Below are positions 8,589 to 16,758 of a DNA stretch of 64,000 nucleotides, piece by piece (position 1 is the stretch's first letter; every line of letters starts with the position of its first letter). The notes under the pieces were generated by a model. That model was given only the letters and a program-made list of their open reading frames with translations, had not been told where the DNA came from and did not search any database. The position numbers were made by a program, and so were the translations under genes. The stretch lies in NCBI GenBank assembly GCA_963753615.1, contig CAVWCW010000014.1:186001-250000 (forward strand), given 5' to 3'. The DNA comes from CAVWCW01 sp963753615. Lineage in GTDB: Bacteria > Pseudomonadota > Gammaproteobacteria > Chromatiales > Chromatiaceae.

Positions 8589-9832
8589 TTCAGGAGCTCG
8601 CTAAACGGGATGAATTGCACCGGGTCACCCTTTGAGATTAGCCGATTTTCGCCAATAACCACCAGCCCGTCCGCCCAGGTCACTGCGCTCAATACCCCGG
8701 AGGATCGGCTGGGGTGAACGTGCACCCAGGCCTGGCCATCGGCGTCCAGTTCCAGGCGGGCGCGCATGAACTCGCGGCGCCGGTCCGGGCGCCGCCAGTC
8801 GAAGCCGGCCCGCGCCGGCAGCGGGCGCGGCACCAGACCGCTGGTGACGCCCTGCATGCGCAGGACAAAAGGTCGCGCCAGCAGACAGAAGGTTACGAAC
8901 AGGGACACCGGGTTGCCGGGGGAGCCGATAAACGGCGTGCCCAGGATATGGCCGAATGCCAGGGGCTTGCCGGGTCGCATCGCGATCTGCCAGAGATCGA
9001 GCCGGCCCAGGTGCTCGACCGCCGGCTTGACGTGGTCCTCTTCGCCCACCGAGACGCCGCCCGAAGCGAGCACCAGATCAGCTTCCCGAGCGCCGTGCTC
9101 GAGGGCCGCACAGGTGGCCTCGAAGTTGTCTTCGACGATGCCCAGAGAGACCAGCTCGCAGCCCAGGCCCTGCAACAGGCCACCAAGGGTGAACTGGTTG
9201 GAGTTGTAGATCTGGCCCGGGGCCAGGGGCTGGCCCGGCATCACCAACTCGTCGCCGCTGCTGAAAATGGCGACCCGCAGGCGCCGAAAGACCTGGACCT
9301 CGGCGGCCCCTACCGATGCGGCCAACCCCAGGTGCTGGGGGGCCAGCCGGGTGCCGGGCGCGAGCACTTCCTGGCCCCGGTGCAAGTCTTCCCCGGCCCG
9401 GCGCACGTTCTCTCCGGTTGCCGCCGCCCCGTCTATCTCGATCCATTCGCCGTCACGCCGGCAGCGCTCCTGCATCACCACCGCGTCCGCATGGGCCGGA
9501 AGCGGGGCGCCGGTGAAGATGCGGGCCGCAGTGCCCGGAACCAGGGGCGCGGCTGCGGACCCGGCCGGAATGCGCTGACTCACCCGCAGCCGGGCCCCAG
9601 CGCCCAGCTCGGCGCTATTGACCGCGTAGCCGTCCATGGCGCTGTTGTCCCAGGGCGGGACGTCCACGCCGCTGATTACCGCAGCCGCCAGGACCCGACC
9701 GAGGGCGACCGCAGTGGGAAGGACCTCGGTCTCCGCCAGGGGGTGGGCGCTGGTGAGTAATTGGTCCAGCGCCTGTTCGAGGGGTTTGAGGCCCTGGGGT
9801 GGAGCACTGCAGCTTCGGGCGTCGGCGGCCAT
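8585..9832 (-). CDS. moeA: Molybdopterin molybdenumtransferase MoeA
   Basis: 415 residues. MoeA inserts molybdate into adenylated molybdopterin. Family blocks include VPPWDNSAMDGYAV, GRVLAAAV, GENVRRAGEDL, the MoCF-fold ASGGVSVGEEDHVK, AMRPGKPLAFG, and GSPGNPVSLFV. Length is normal for MoeA (E. coli 411). It lies between moaB (12-nt gap) and moaD (4-nt overlap) in one transcription unit. Confidence 0.95.
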   Translation of the reverse strand: MAADARSCSAPPQGLKPLEQALDQLLTSAHPLAETEVLPTAVALGRVLAAAVISGVDVPPWDNSAMDGYAVNSAELGAGARLRVSQRIPAGSAAAPLVPGTAARIFTGAPLPAHADAVVMQERCRRDGEWIEIDGAAATGENVRRAGEDLHRGQEVLAPGTRLAPQHLGLAASVGAAEVQVFRRLRVAIFSSGDELVMPGQPLAPGQIYNSNQFTLGGLLQGLGCELVSLGIVEDNFEATCAALEHGAREADLVLASGGVSVGEEDHVKPAVEHLGRLDLWQIAMRPGKPLAFGHILGTPFIGSPGNPVSLFVTFCLLARPFVLRMQGVTSGLVPRPLPARAGFDWRRPDRRREFMRARLELDADGQAWVHVHPSRSSGVLSAVTWADGLVVIGENRLISKGDPVQFIPFSELLK

Positions 9833-9844
9833 GATGACTCGGGT

Positions 9845-10384
9845 CTATTTCTCGAGCAGGCGCGGAAACAGTTGGGCAAAATTACAGGGCTTGGTACGGT
9901 GGTCCAGCTGAGGGCCGAGGATGCGGTCCCAGGCGGTCCGGCAGGCCCCGGTTGAGCCCGGCAGGCAAAAGATCAGGGTGCCGTTAGTCAGTCCGGCCAG
10001 GGCCCGGGACTGGATGGTGGATGGGCCAATCTCCTCCAGCGAGACCTGCCGGAACAGCTCCCCGAAGCCCTCCACCGGCTTGTCGAACAGGGGCGCCACC
10101 GCCTCGGGCGTACTGTCGCGACCGGTAATGCCGGTGCCACCGGTGCTGATCACCACCTGCACCCCCGGCGCGGCGATCCAACGCGAAAAGATAGCGCGCA
10201 GCTGGTAGACGTCATCCGGAACTATGGTGCGCTCGGCCAAGCGGTGACCGGCCTCTAGAAGCCGCTGCTCAAGGGCGTTGCCGGACTTGTCATTCTCCAG
10301 CGTGCGGCTGTCGGAGATCGTGAGCAGGGCAATATCGAGGGGCACGAAGCCGGTGTCCGTAAAGTGTCCGCTGGTATCAGTCAT
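9845..10384 (-). CDS. moaB: Molybdenum cofactor biosynthesis protein MoaB (MogA/MoaB family)
   Basis: 179 residues. A MogA/MoaB-type protein adenylating molybdopterin; the family features ALLTISDSRT near the N-terminus, DDVYQLRAIF, STGGTGITGRD, and IFCLPGSTGACRTAWD are all visible. It is upstream of moeA, its pathway partner (adenylation, then molybdenum insertion), and 7 nt downstream of the PfkB kinase gene. MogA and MoaB cannot be separated with certainty by eye; TIGR-level classification would decide. Confidence 0.9.
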   Translation of the reverse strand: MTDTSGHFTDTGFVPLDIALLTISDSRTLENDKSGNALEQRLLEAGHRLAERTIVPDDVYQLRAIFSRWIAAPGVQVVISTGGTGITGRDSTPEAVAPLFDKPVEGFGELFRQVSLEEIGPSTIQSRALAGLTNGTLIFCLPGSTGACRTAWDRILGPQLDHRTKPCNFAQLFPRLLEK

Positions 10385-10391
10385 GGTGGTC

Positions 10392-11327
10392 TCAGTTGAA
10401 GCGGTAGCCGAAGGCGGCGTGGAAACGATCTTCCAGCTGCAGCAGCGACGGGCTGTGGTTCTGGGTGCCAGCGTACTCGATCTTGACCGCTCCCATTAGG
10501 GCGGCGATGCGGCCGGTGGTCTCCCAATCCATGCCCTTCATCAGGCCGTACAGCAGACCCGCTCTATAGGCGTCGCCGCAGCCGGTGGGATCCACCACCT
10601 CCGCTGCCCGCAAAGTCGGGATTTCAAAGCAGCGGCTCTTGGTGTAGATATGAGAACCCTCTCCGCCTCGGGTCACCACCACCGCCTTGACCCGCTCCGC
10701 CAGCTGGTCGGGGCTTAGGCCGGTACGTTCCTCCATTAAGCGCGCCTCGTAGTCGTTGAAGGCGAGCCAGCTCGCCTGCTCGACGAACTGCAGCAGGTCG
10801 TCGCCGTCGAACAGGGGCATGCCCTGGCCGGGGTCGAAGATGAACGGGATCTCCGCCTCGGCGAACTGGCGCGCGTGCTCGATCATACCTTGGCGCCCGT
10901 CCGGCGAGACGATACCGATGCTTACCCCTTGGGCGTCCGCCACCCGGTTCTCGTGCGAACGATTCATGGCCCCGGGGTGAAAGGCGGTGATCTGGTTGTC
11001 GTCCTGGTCGGTGGTGATATAGGCCTGGGCGGTGTAGCTATCGTCCAGCACCCGGATGTGGTCGCGCGCGATACCACAGCGGTCCATCCAGGCCTCATAG
11101 GGGGCGAAATCGCTGCCCACAGTGGCCATGGGTCGGCCCGCGCCCCCGAGCAGCCCCAGATTGTAGGCGATATTACCAGCGCAACCGCCATATTCCCGGC
11201 GCATATCCGGAACCAGGAAGGAAACGTTCAGGATGTGCACCTGGTCCGGCAGGATGTGGTTCTTGAAGTGGTCGTGGAACACCATAATGGTGTCGTAGGC
11301 GATGGAACCGCAGATCAGGGCCGACAT
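10392..11327 (-). CDS. PfkB-family carbohydrate/nucleoside kinase (adenosine kinase-like)
   Basis: 311 residues. The ribokinase-fold signature GGCAGNIAYNLGLLG is at about 48-62 and the anion-hole/catalytic motif DPTGCGDAYRAG at about 246-257, where the last Asp of GCGD (252) is the catalytic base. The organisation resembles bacterial adenosine-kinase-like PfkB enzymes more than phosphofructokinase; the sugar or nucleoside substrate cannot be told from sequence alone. It is the first gene of the Moco run ending at syd, with only 7 nt to moaB. Confidence 0.85.
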   Translation of the reverse strand: MSALICGSIAYDTIMVFHDHFKNHILPDQVHILNVSFLVPDMRREYGGCAGNIAYNLGLLGGAGRPMATVGSDFAPYEAWMDRCGIARDHIRVLDDSYTAQAYITTDQDDNQITAFHPGAMNRSHENRVADAQGVSIGIVSPDGRQGMIEHARQFAEAEIPFIFDPGQGMPLFDGDDLLQFVEQASWLAFNDYEARLMEERTGLSPDQLAERVKAVVVTRGGEGSHIYTKSRCFEIPTLRAAEVVDPTGCGDAYRAGLLYGLMKGMDWETTGRIAALMGAVKIEYAGTQNHSPSLLQLEDRFHAAFGYRFN

Positions 11328-11366
11328 GGAAACCTCTCTATTAGCGAATCGTTGCAGGGCCGGGGA

Positions 11367-12821
11367 TCACTCCGCCGCCGGGCGCCAGGCCAAGTCCAGC
11401 TCGCGGGCCGCGCGCACATCGTCCAGGCGCTTGACCGGAAGCTTGTGAGGCGCCAGCTTGAGGGTATTGGGGTCGGCCTCGGCCTCCTGGCGGATCGCCA
11501 CCATGGCCTGAATAAAACCGTCCAGTTCGTCCTGGGTTTCGGTCTCGGTGGGCTCGATCAGCAGGCACTCGGGCACCAGCAGCGGGAAGTAGGTGGTTGG
11601 GGCGTGGAAACCGTAATCGAGCAGCCGCTTGGCGAAGTCCATGGCGTTGGCCCCGAGTTCCTTGGCCTCCCGTTTCAAGGTAATAATGAACTCGTGGGTG
11701 GCGCGCCTGCCCGGATAGGCGGCGGTGAACCCAGCCTCGGTCAGGCGCTTGAGCATGTAGTTGGCGTTCAGGGTGGAGTACTCCGAAACCCGGGTCATGC
11801 CCTCGCGCCCCAGCATGCGCGCATAGACATAGGCGCGCAGCAGCACCCCGGCGTTGCCCGCAAAGGCCGACAGACGGCCGATGCTGTCCGGACGCTCTCG
11901 CTCGGTCAGCCAGTAGAAATCGTTGCCGTCGTGGGCCACCATGGGCACCGGCAGGTAGGGTTCCAGGCGCGCGCTAACCCCTACCGGGCCCGCCCCGGGG
12001 CCGCCGCCGCCGTGAGGGGTGGAGAAGGTCTTGTGAAGGTTCATGTGGATGACGTCGAAGCCCATGTCGCCGGGCCGCACCTTGCCCAGGATGGCATTGA
12101 GGTTGGCCCCATCGTAGTAGAGCAGGCCGCCGGCGTCGTGCACCATCTTGGCGATGTCGCGGATGTTGCGCTCAAATACGCCCACGGTGGAGGGGTTGGT
12201 GAGCATGATGCCGGCGGTCTGGGGGCCAAGGGCGGCGGCCAGCGCCTCACGGTCGATGTCGCCGTCGGCTCCGGTGGGGATCTCGCGCACCTTGTAGCCG
12301 CACATAACCGCCGAAGCCGGGTTGGTGCCGTGAGCCGCGTCCGGCACCAGGATCTCCTGGCGGGCGCTGTCACCGCGGGCGTCGTGGTAGGCGCGGATCA
12401 TGGCCACGCCGGCGAACTCGCCCTGGGCGCCGGCGGCCGGTGACATGGACACCGCGCGCATGCCGGTGACCTCTTTGAGCATCTCCTGCAACTCGTACAT
12501 GCAGGCCATGAAGCCCTGGCTGTGGCTGTCCGGGGCCTCCGGGTGGCGGGCCAGGAAACCCGGCAGCATCGCCAGCGAATTGCAGGCCCGCGGGTTGTAC
12601 TTCATTGTGCACGATCCCAGCGGGTAGAACTGGGTGTCGATCGAGAAGTTCTGCTGCGACAACCGGGTATAGTGGCGCACGGCCTGCATCTCCGAGACCT
12701 CCGGCAGTGCGGCGCGGCGCTTGCGCCGGAACCGCTCGGGAATGCCTGGTACCTGGACCTCGATATCCGGGGCCTGAAGCCGCGCGCAGCGCCCCGGTTT
12801 AGACAGTTCGAAAATCAGCAT
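11367..12821 (-). CDS. gcvPB: Glycine dehydrogenase (decarboxylating) subunit 2
   Basis: 484 residues from ATG 12821, preceded by an AGGTG ribosome-binding site; upstream in-frame codons to 12929 encode unrelated sequence. This is the PLP-carrying half of the split P-protein of the glycine cleavage system, which decarboxylates glycine and passes aminomethyl to lipoyl-GcvH. The PLP lysine is Lys264 in NLHKTFSTPHGGGGPG; LGSCTMKYNPR and SMSPAAGAQGEFAG are further signatures. It is the last gene of the gcvT-gcvH-gcvPA-tpx-gcvPB unit, separated from gcvPA by tpx. Confidence 0.95.
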   Translation of the reverse strand: MLIFELSKPGRCARLQAPDIEVQVPGIPERFRRKRRAALPEVSEMQAVRHYTRLSQQNFSIDTQFYPLGSCTMKYNPRACNSLAMLPGFLARHPEAPDSHSQGFMACMYELQEMLKEVTGMRAVSMSPAAGAQGEFAGVAMIRAYHDARGDSARQEILVPDAAHGTNPASAVMCGYKVREIPTGADGDIDREALAAALGPQTAGIMLTNPSTVGVFERNIRDIAKMVHDAGGLLYYDGANLNAILGKVRPGDMGFDVIHMNLHKTFSTPHGGGGPGAGPVGVSARLEPYLPVPMVAHDGNDFYWLTERERPDSIGRLSAFAGNAGVLLRAYVYARMLGREGMTRVSEYSTLNANYMLKRLTEAGFTAAYPGRRATHEFIITLKREAKELGANAMDFAKRLLDYGFHAPTTYFPLLVPECLLIEPTETETQDELDGFIQAMVAIRQEAEADPNTLKLAPHKLPVKRLDDVRAARELDLAWRPAAE

Positions 12822-12888
12822 GCTGCACCTGTTGGAAGCAAATCCGGGTTCCCCCGCCCGCTCGGGCGGCGGGAACCCAACCCCGGCT

Positions 12889-13389
12889 TCAGCCCAGCGC
12901 CGCGAGCGCGGCGTCGTAGTCCGGCTCATCGGTGATCTCGGTCACCAGCTGGGCGTACACCACCTTGTTGTCGGCATCCGCCACCAGCACGGCGCGGCCG
13001 GTGATCCCGGCCAGCGGGCCATCCTCGATCAGCATGCCGTAATCCTTGGCGAAGTTGCGCGAGCGCATCATCGACAGCGTGACCACATTGTCGACGCCCT
13101 CGGCGCCGCAGAACCGGCCCTGGGCAAACGGCAGGTCGGCGGACACCACCAAGGCGACGGCGTCGCCGCGACCGGCCATGGCCTCATTGAACAACTTGGT
13201 GGACTTGGCGCAGACCCCGGTATCCAGACTCGGCACTATGCTGATCAGCTTGCGCTTGCCGGCGTAGTCATCGAGCGTCCGATTGTTGAGTTCGCCGTCG
13301 ACCAGGGAAAAGGCCGGCAGGGCGGCGCCTACTGCCGGCAGCTCGCCGTTGGTGTGGCAGGAATTTCCTTGCAGAGTGATATCAGCCAT
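12889..13389 (-). CDS. tpx: Thiol peroxidase (lipid hydroperoxide peroxidase)
   Basis: 166 residues, an atypical 2-Cys peroxiredoxin that reduces alkyl and lipid hydroperoxides using thioredoxin. The peroxidatic Cys60 lies in SLDTGVCAKSTKLFN, and the resolving Cys94 lies in GRFCGAEG, the standard Tpx spacing. ITLQGN at the N-terminus and YAQLVTEITDEPDYDAAL at the end match the family. Its position inside a glycine-cleavage operon, between gcvPA and gcvPB, is unusual and implies glycine-riboswitch-linked expression unless it has its own promoter. Confidence 0.95.
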   Translation of the reverse strand: MADITLQGNSCHTNGELPAVGAALPAFSLVDGELNNRTLDDYAGKRKLISIVPSLDTGVCAKSTKLFNEAMAGRGDAVALVVSADLPFAQGRFCGAEGVDNVVTLSMMRSRNFAKDYGMLIEDGPLAGITGRAVLVADADNKVVYAQLVTEITDEPDYDAALAALG

Positions 13390-13456
13390 CTTGTCGTCTC
13401 CGATTGGTGGTGCGGTGATCTATTGGAATTTGGGTTCTACCGGGCAGCGCGCCTGG

Positions 13457-14822
13457 CTACGGGTCTGCTATAACCCGGGCCATCTTATCGGCATAGGTCT
13501 GAATCTCGTCGCCGCTGCGCTTCTCGGTGGCGCAGACCAACAGGGCCTCGCCGAGCTCCGGGTAATCCCGACCCAGATCGTGGCCGCCGAGCACGTTGTG
13601 GGCGGCCAGGGAACGCAGCACCTCGTTTACGGGGACCGGCAGCCGCAGCACCCGCTCGTGGAAGCTGGGGCGGTCGAACAGGGGCTCGATACCGGGTACG
13701 GCGCTGAGCCGGTCCACCAGCTCCGCCGTGTTGGCGTGGCAGGCGGCGGCCACCCGCTCCAGGCCGCTGGCCCCAAGCAGCGCCATGTGGATCGTGGCGG
13801 CGGTGACCATCAGCCCCTGATTGGTGCAGATATTGGAGGTCGCCTTGGAGCGACGGATGTGCTGCTCACGGGCCTGCAGGGTCAGCGTATAGCCGGTTTT
13901 GCCGTCCAGATCCTTGGTACGCCCGACGATGCGCCCGGGCAGCTGGCGCACGTGCTCCTTGCGGCAGCACATGAAACCGAAATAGGGCCCGCCCGAGGAC
14001 AGAGGCGCGCCCAGGGGCTGGCCCTCGCCGCAGGCGATGTCGGCGCCCCGCGCCCCCCATTCCCCCGGCGGGCTGAGCAGGGCCAGGGCCACGGGGTTGA
14101 CCACCCCGATCGCCAAGGCTTTGTTGGCATGCGCCCAGTCGGTCAACGCGTCCGTCTCTTCCAGGACACCGAAGAAGTTGGGCTGAGGGATCACCAGGGC
14201 GGCGATGTCCTGGCCGGCGTAAGCCTCCAGCAGTCGCCGGGTCGGTATGCCCGCCCTGGGGGTCGAACGGCAGCTCTTCCAGAACTATGCCCTGGTTGCG
14301 GGTGATGGCGGCGGCCACGTCCCGGTAACGGGGATGCAGGCTGCGCGGCACCAGCACCCGGTTCGACTTGGACTTGCGGTTGGCGCGCACCGCCATCAGC
14401 ACCGCTTCGGCCAAGGCCGAGGCGCCGTCGTACAGCGAGGCGTTGGAGGCGTCCATGGCGGTCAGGCCGGTCATCATGGACTGGAACTCGTAGAGCAGCT
14501 GAAGGGTGCCCTGGCTGGCCTCGGCCTGATAGGGGGTGTAGGCACTGTAGAACTCGCCGCGGGTAGTCAGCTGCCAGACCGCCGCCGGAACGTGGTGGTC
14601 ATAGGCACCGGCGCCGATAAAACACAAGGCCTCGCCATCCTCTCGGGCGCGCTCGCCCATTAGACGCGCCACCTCCATCTCCGGCAGGCCCGGGGGGATC
14701 TGCTCCAGATCTCCGCAACGCAGATCTGCGGGGATCTCGTCGAACAGATCCTGGATGCTGGAGGCGCCGATCGCTGCCAGCATCTGGCGGACGTCATCCT
14801 CGGTATGCGGTATAAAGGGCAT
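13457..14822 (-). CDS. gcvPA: Glycine dehydrogenase (decarboxylating) subunit 1, interrupted by one frameshift
   Basis: The N-terminal part (from ATG 14822: MPFIPHTEDDVRQMLAAIGA) and the C-terminal part (IPQPNFFGVLEETD onward to the stop at 13457) are in different frames. The break is at about 14237-14245, where removing one G from GACCCGGCGACTG restores TDPRLLEAYAGQDIAALVIPQPN. Together they make a normal-length (about 454 residues) P-protein subunit 1, the partner of gcvPB. Signatures YTPYQAEASQGTLQ and MDASNASLYDGA are intact. The conserved sequence on both sides suggests a sequencing error or very recent mutation. It follows gcvH and precedes tpx. Confidence 0.9.
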
Positions 14823-14840
14823 GTCGCGCTTCCGTCAGTG

Positions 14841-15236
14841 TCAGTGTTCGTCGTCCGCCATTACCTTGGCGTAGGCTTCGGCACCCAGCAGGCCGCCGAG
14901 CTGATCCGGCTCGGACAGGCGCAGCTTGAACATCCAGCCGTCGCCGAAGGCGTCGCCGTTGATGGTCTCGGGCGCATCGGCCAAGGCCTCGTTGACCGCC
15001 GTCACCTCGCCGCTGAGGGGACTATAGACATCCGAGGCAGCCTTAACCGACTCCACCACCGCACAGTCGCTGCCGGCATCCAGGCTGGCGCCGACCTCGG
15101 GAAGTTCGACGAATACCAGGTCGCCCAGGGCCTCCTGGGCATGGTCGGTAATACCGACGGTCACCGTGCCGTCGCCTTCATCGCGCACCCACTCGTGGGA
15201 TTTGGTGTATTTCAGTTCCGCAGGCAGTTCGCTCAT
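14841..15236 (-). CDS. gcvH: Glycine cleavage system protein H
   Basis: 131 residues, the normal size of the lipoylated shuttle protein that carries the aminomethyl group between P- and T-proteins. The lipoyl lysine is Lys65 in VVESVKAASDVYSP; YTKSHEWVR at the N-terminus and GEVTAVNEAL are standard. Lies between gcvT (86 nt upstream) and gcvPA (18 nt downstream). Confidence 0.97.
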   Translation of the reverse strand: MSELPAELKYTKSHEWVRDEGDGTVTVGITDHAQEALGDLVFVELPEVGASLDAGSDCAVVESVKAASDVYSPLSGEVTAVNEALADAPETINGDAFGDGWMFKLRLSEPDQLGGLLGAEAYAKVMADDEH

Positions 15237-15322
15237 GGCATCGGTCTCCCCGTGCTGTCCAAGTTGCGCCGGCAGGCCGCCCCACCGGCCGAAGTTAAAT
15301 GACTCTCGAAGTAGCGGCCCGC

Positions 15323-16418
15323 TCAGAGTTCGATCTGGGCCTGGCCGTTGCGCACGAACGGCGGCTTGACCCGGCGCACCGCCAGGCGCTTGCCGCGGAT
15401 CTCCACCTCGCAGCCGTCACCGATATCGGCCGCCACCCGGGCCAGGGCGATGGAGCGCTGCAGGCTGGGCGAAAAACCGCCGGAGGTGATCTCGCCGATC
15501 TCGCGTTCGCCGTCGAACAGCCGCTGGTGGTCGCGCAATACCCCGCGCCCCTCCAGCACCAGGCCGACAAAGCGGCGCAGGCCGCCCGCCTCCTTTTGTG
15601 CCTCTAGTGCGGAACGGCCGATGAAGTCGCGCTCGGCCGGCTCCCAGGCGATGGTCCAGCCGAGGCCGGACTCCAGCGGCGACTGGGTCTCGTCCATGTC
15701 GTTGCCGTACAGGTTCATGCCGGCCTCCAGGCGCAGGGTGTCGCGCGCGCCCAAGCCGCAGGGGGCGACTCCGGCATCCGCCAAGGCCATCCAGAAGGCC
15801 GGGGCCCGATCGCCTGGAAGCATAATCTCGAAGCCGTCCTCACCGGTATAGCCGGTGCGGCCGACAAACCAGCCGTCGGCCTCGGCGGCGAAGAAGGGCT
15901 TGAGGGCACCGGCGGCCTGCCCCAAACCGGCCGGCAGCAGAGGCAACGCCAACTTCCGGGCGCTCGGGCCCTGCACCGCGATCATCGCCAGATCCCGGCG
16001 CGGGGCGATTTGCACGCCCTCAGCCGGGGCCTGGGCGCGGATCCAGGCGATATCCTTTTCGGTGGTGCCGGCATTTACGACCATGCGATAGCTGTCCGGG
16101 CCGCGGAAGTAGACGATCAGGTCGTCCATCACCCCACCCTCGGGGGTTAGCATGCAGCTGTAGAGGGCCTTGCCCGGCGGTTTCAGCCGCGCCACGTCGT
16201 TGGCCAGCAAACGGCGCAGGAAAGCGCTGGGCGCCGGTCGCCGGTGAAATCGACGACCGTCATGTGCGAGACGTCGAACATTCCGGCGGCGCTGGCGCAC
16301 CGCGTGGTGCTCTTCGACCTGGGAGCCGTAGTGCAGGGGCATCTCCCAGCCGGCGAAGGGCACCAGCTTGGCGCCGGCAGCTTGGTGCACTGCGTGCAGA
16401 CGGGGTCTTATTGGTCAT
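15323..16418 (-). CDS. gcvT: Aminomethyltransferase (glycine cleavage T protein), interrupted by frameshifts
   Basis: T-protein releases ammonia and makes 5,10-methylene-tetrahydrofolate from the aminomethyl-lipoyl of GcvH. The natural start is the ATG at 16418 (MTNKTP), but one extra base near 16392-16405 is needed to reach HQAAGAKLVPFAGWEMPLHYG. A second shift near 16281-16293 and a compensating one near 16223-16239 scramble about 17 codons; the alternate frame there reads MFDVSHMTVVDFTGD, exactly the expected T-protein sequence. The rest, LEAGMNLYGNDMDE, GYTGEDGFEIM and the C-terminal barrel, is intact. First gene after the glycine riboswitch. The pattern points to base-calling errors rather than decay. 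Confidence 0.9.
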
Positions 16419-16442
16419 GCGCTCACCCAAAATCCTGGCTTC

Positions 16443-16485
16443 AAAACGAGAAAAGCGGCGCCGGGCCGCACTGGCCCGGCGCCGC
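16443..16485 (-). terminator. Rho-independent terminator of the glycine riboswitch expression platform
   Basis: A perfect 13-bp GC stem (16455-16467 paired with 16473-16485, five-base loop) is followed on the minus strand by TTTTCTCGTTTT. It lies immediately after the second glycine aptamer and 25 nt before the gcvT start, so it is the likely switch element: antitermination on glycine binding. Confidence 0.85.
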
Positions 16486-16676
16486 CCCTCTGTCCTGAAC
16501 CTGAGAGTTTGAAGCCGGTCACTCGCTGGCCTCTGCCCCTTCGGTGGGCCAACCGCCCCGCTCGGGACGCTTGGCCGCTCTCCAGAGTCGACCCGATTCC
16601 CCCCGGTCCTGGTGCCTGAGCGATTTCGGACGGGATTGCGCCTTCGGCGACGGTTAACAACCGTGCTCTCCCGCGG
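16484..16676 (-). promoter_or_regulatory. Tandem glycine riboswitch
   Basis: Read on the minus strand, two aptamers follow each other: GGGAGAGC...CGCCGAAGGCGCAA...GCTCAGGCACCAGGACCG, then GGAGAGCGG...CACCGAAGGGGCAGAGG...AACTCTCAGGTTCAGGACAGAGGG. These are the hallmark blocks of the gcvT-type tandem glycine riboswitch. Location directly upstream of gcvT and in front of an intrinsic terminator fits an ON switch that activates glycine catabolism when glycine is abundant. Confidence 0.95.
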
Positions 16677-16696
16677 GGCCTTGGTCGAGAACCCGA

Positions 16697-16725
16697 ACTA
16701 TAGCGCCCGCTGCGCGGCCTGGCAA
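16697..16725 (-). promoter_or_regulatory. Sigma-70 promoter of the gcv operon
   Basis: On the minus strand a -35 TTGCCA (16720-16725), a 17-bp spacer and a -10 TATAGT (16697-16702) lie about 20 bp before the first riboswitch nucleotides. The match and spacing are seen directly. Confidence 0.75.
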
Positions 16726-16758
16726 ACCCATGGGCCCGCCCCGATGCACGGCCCCGGC

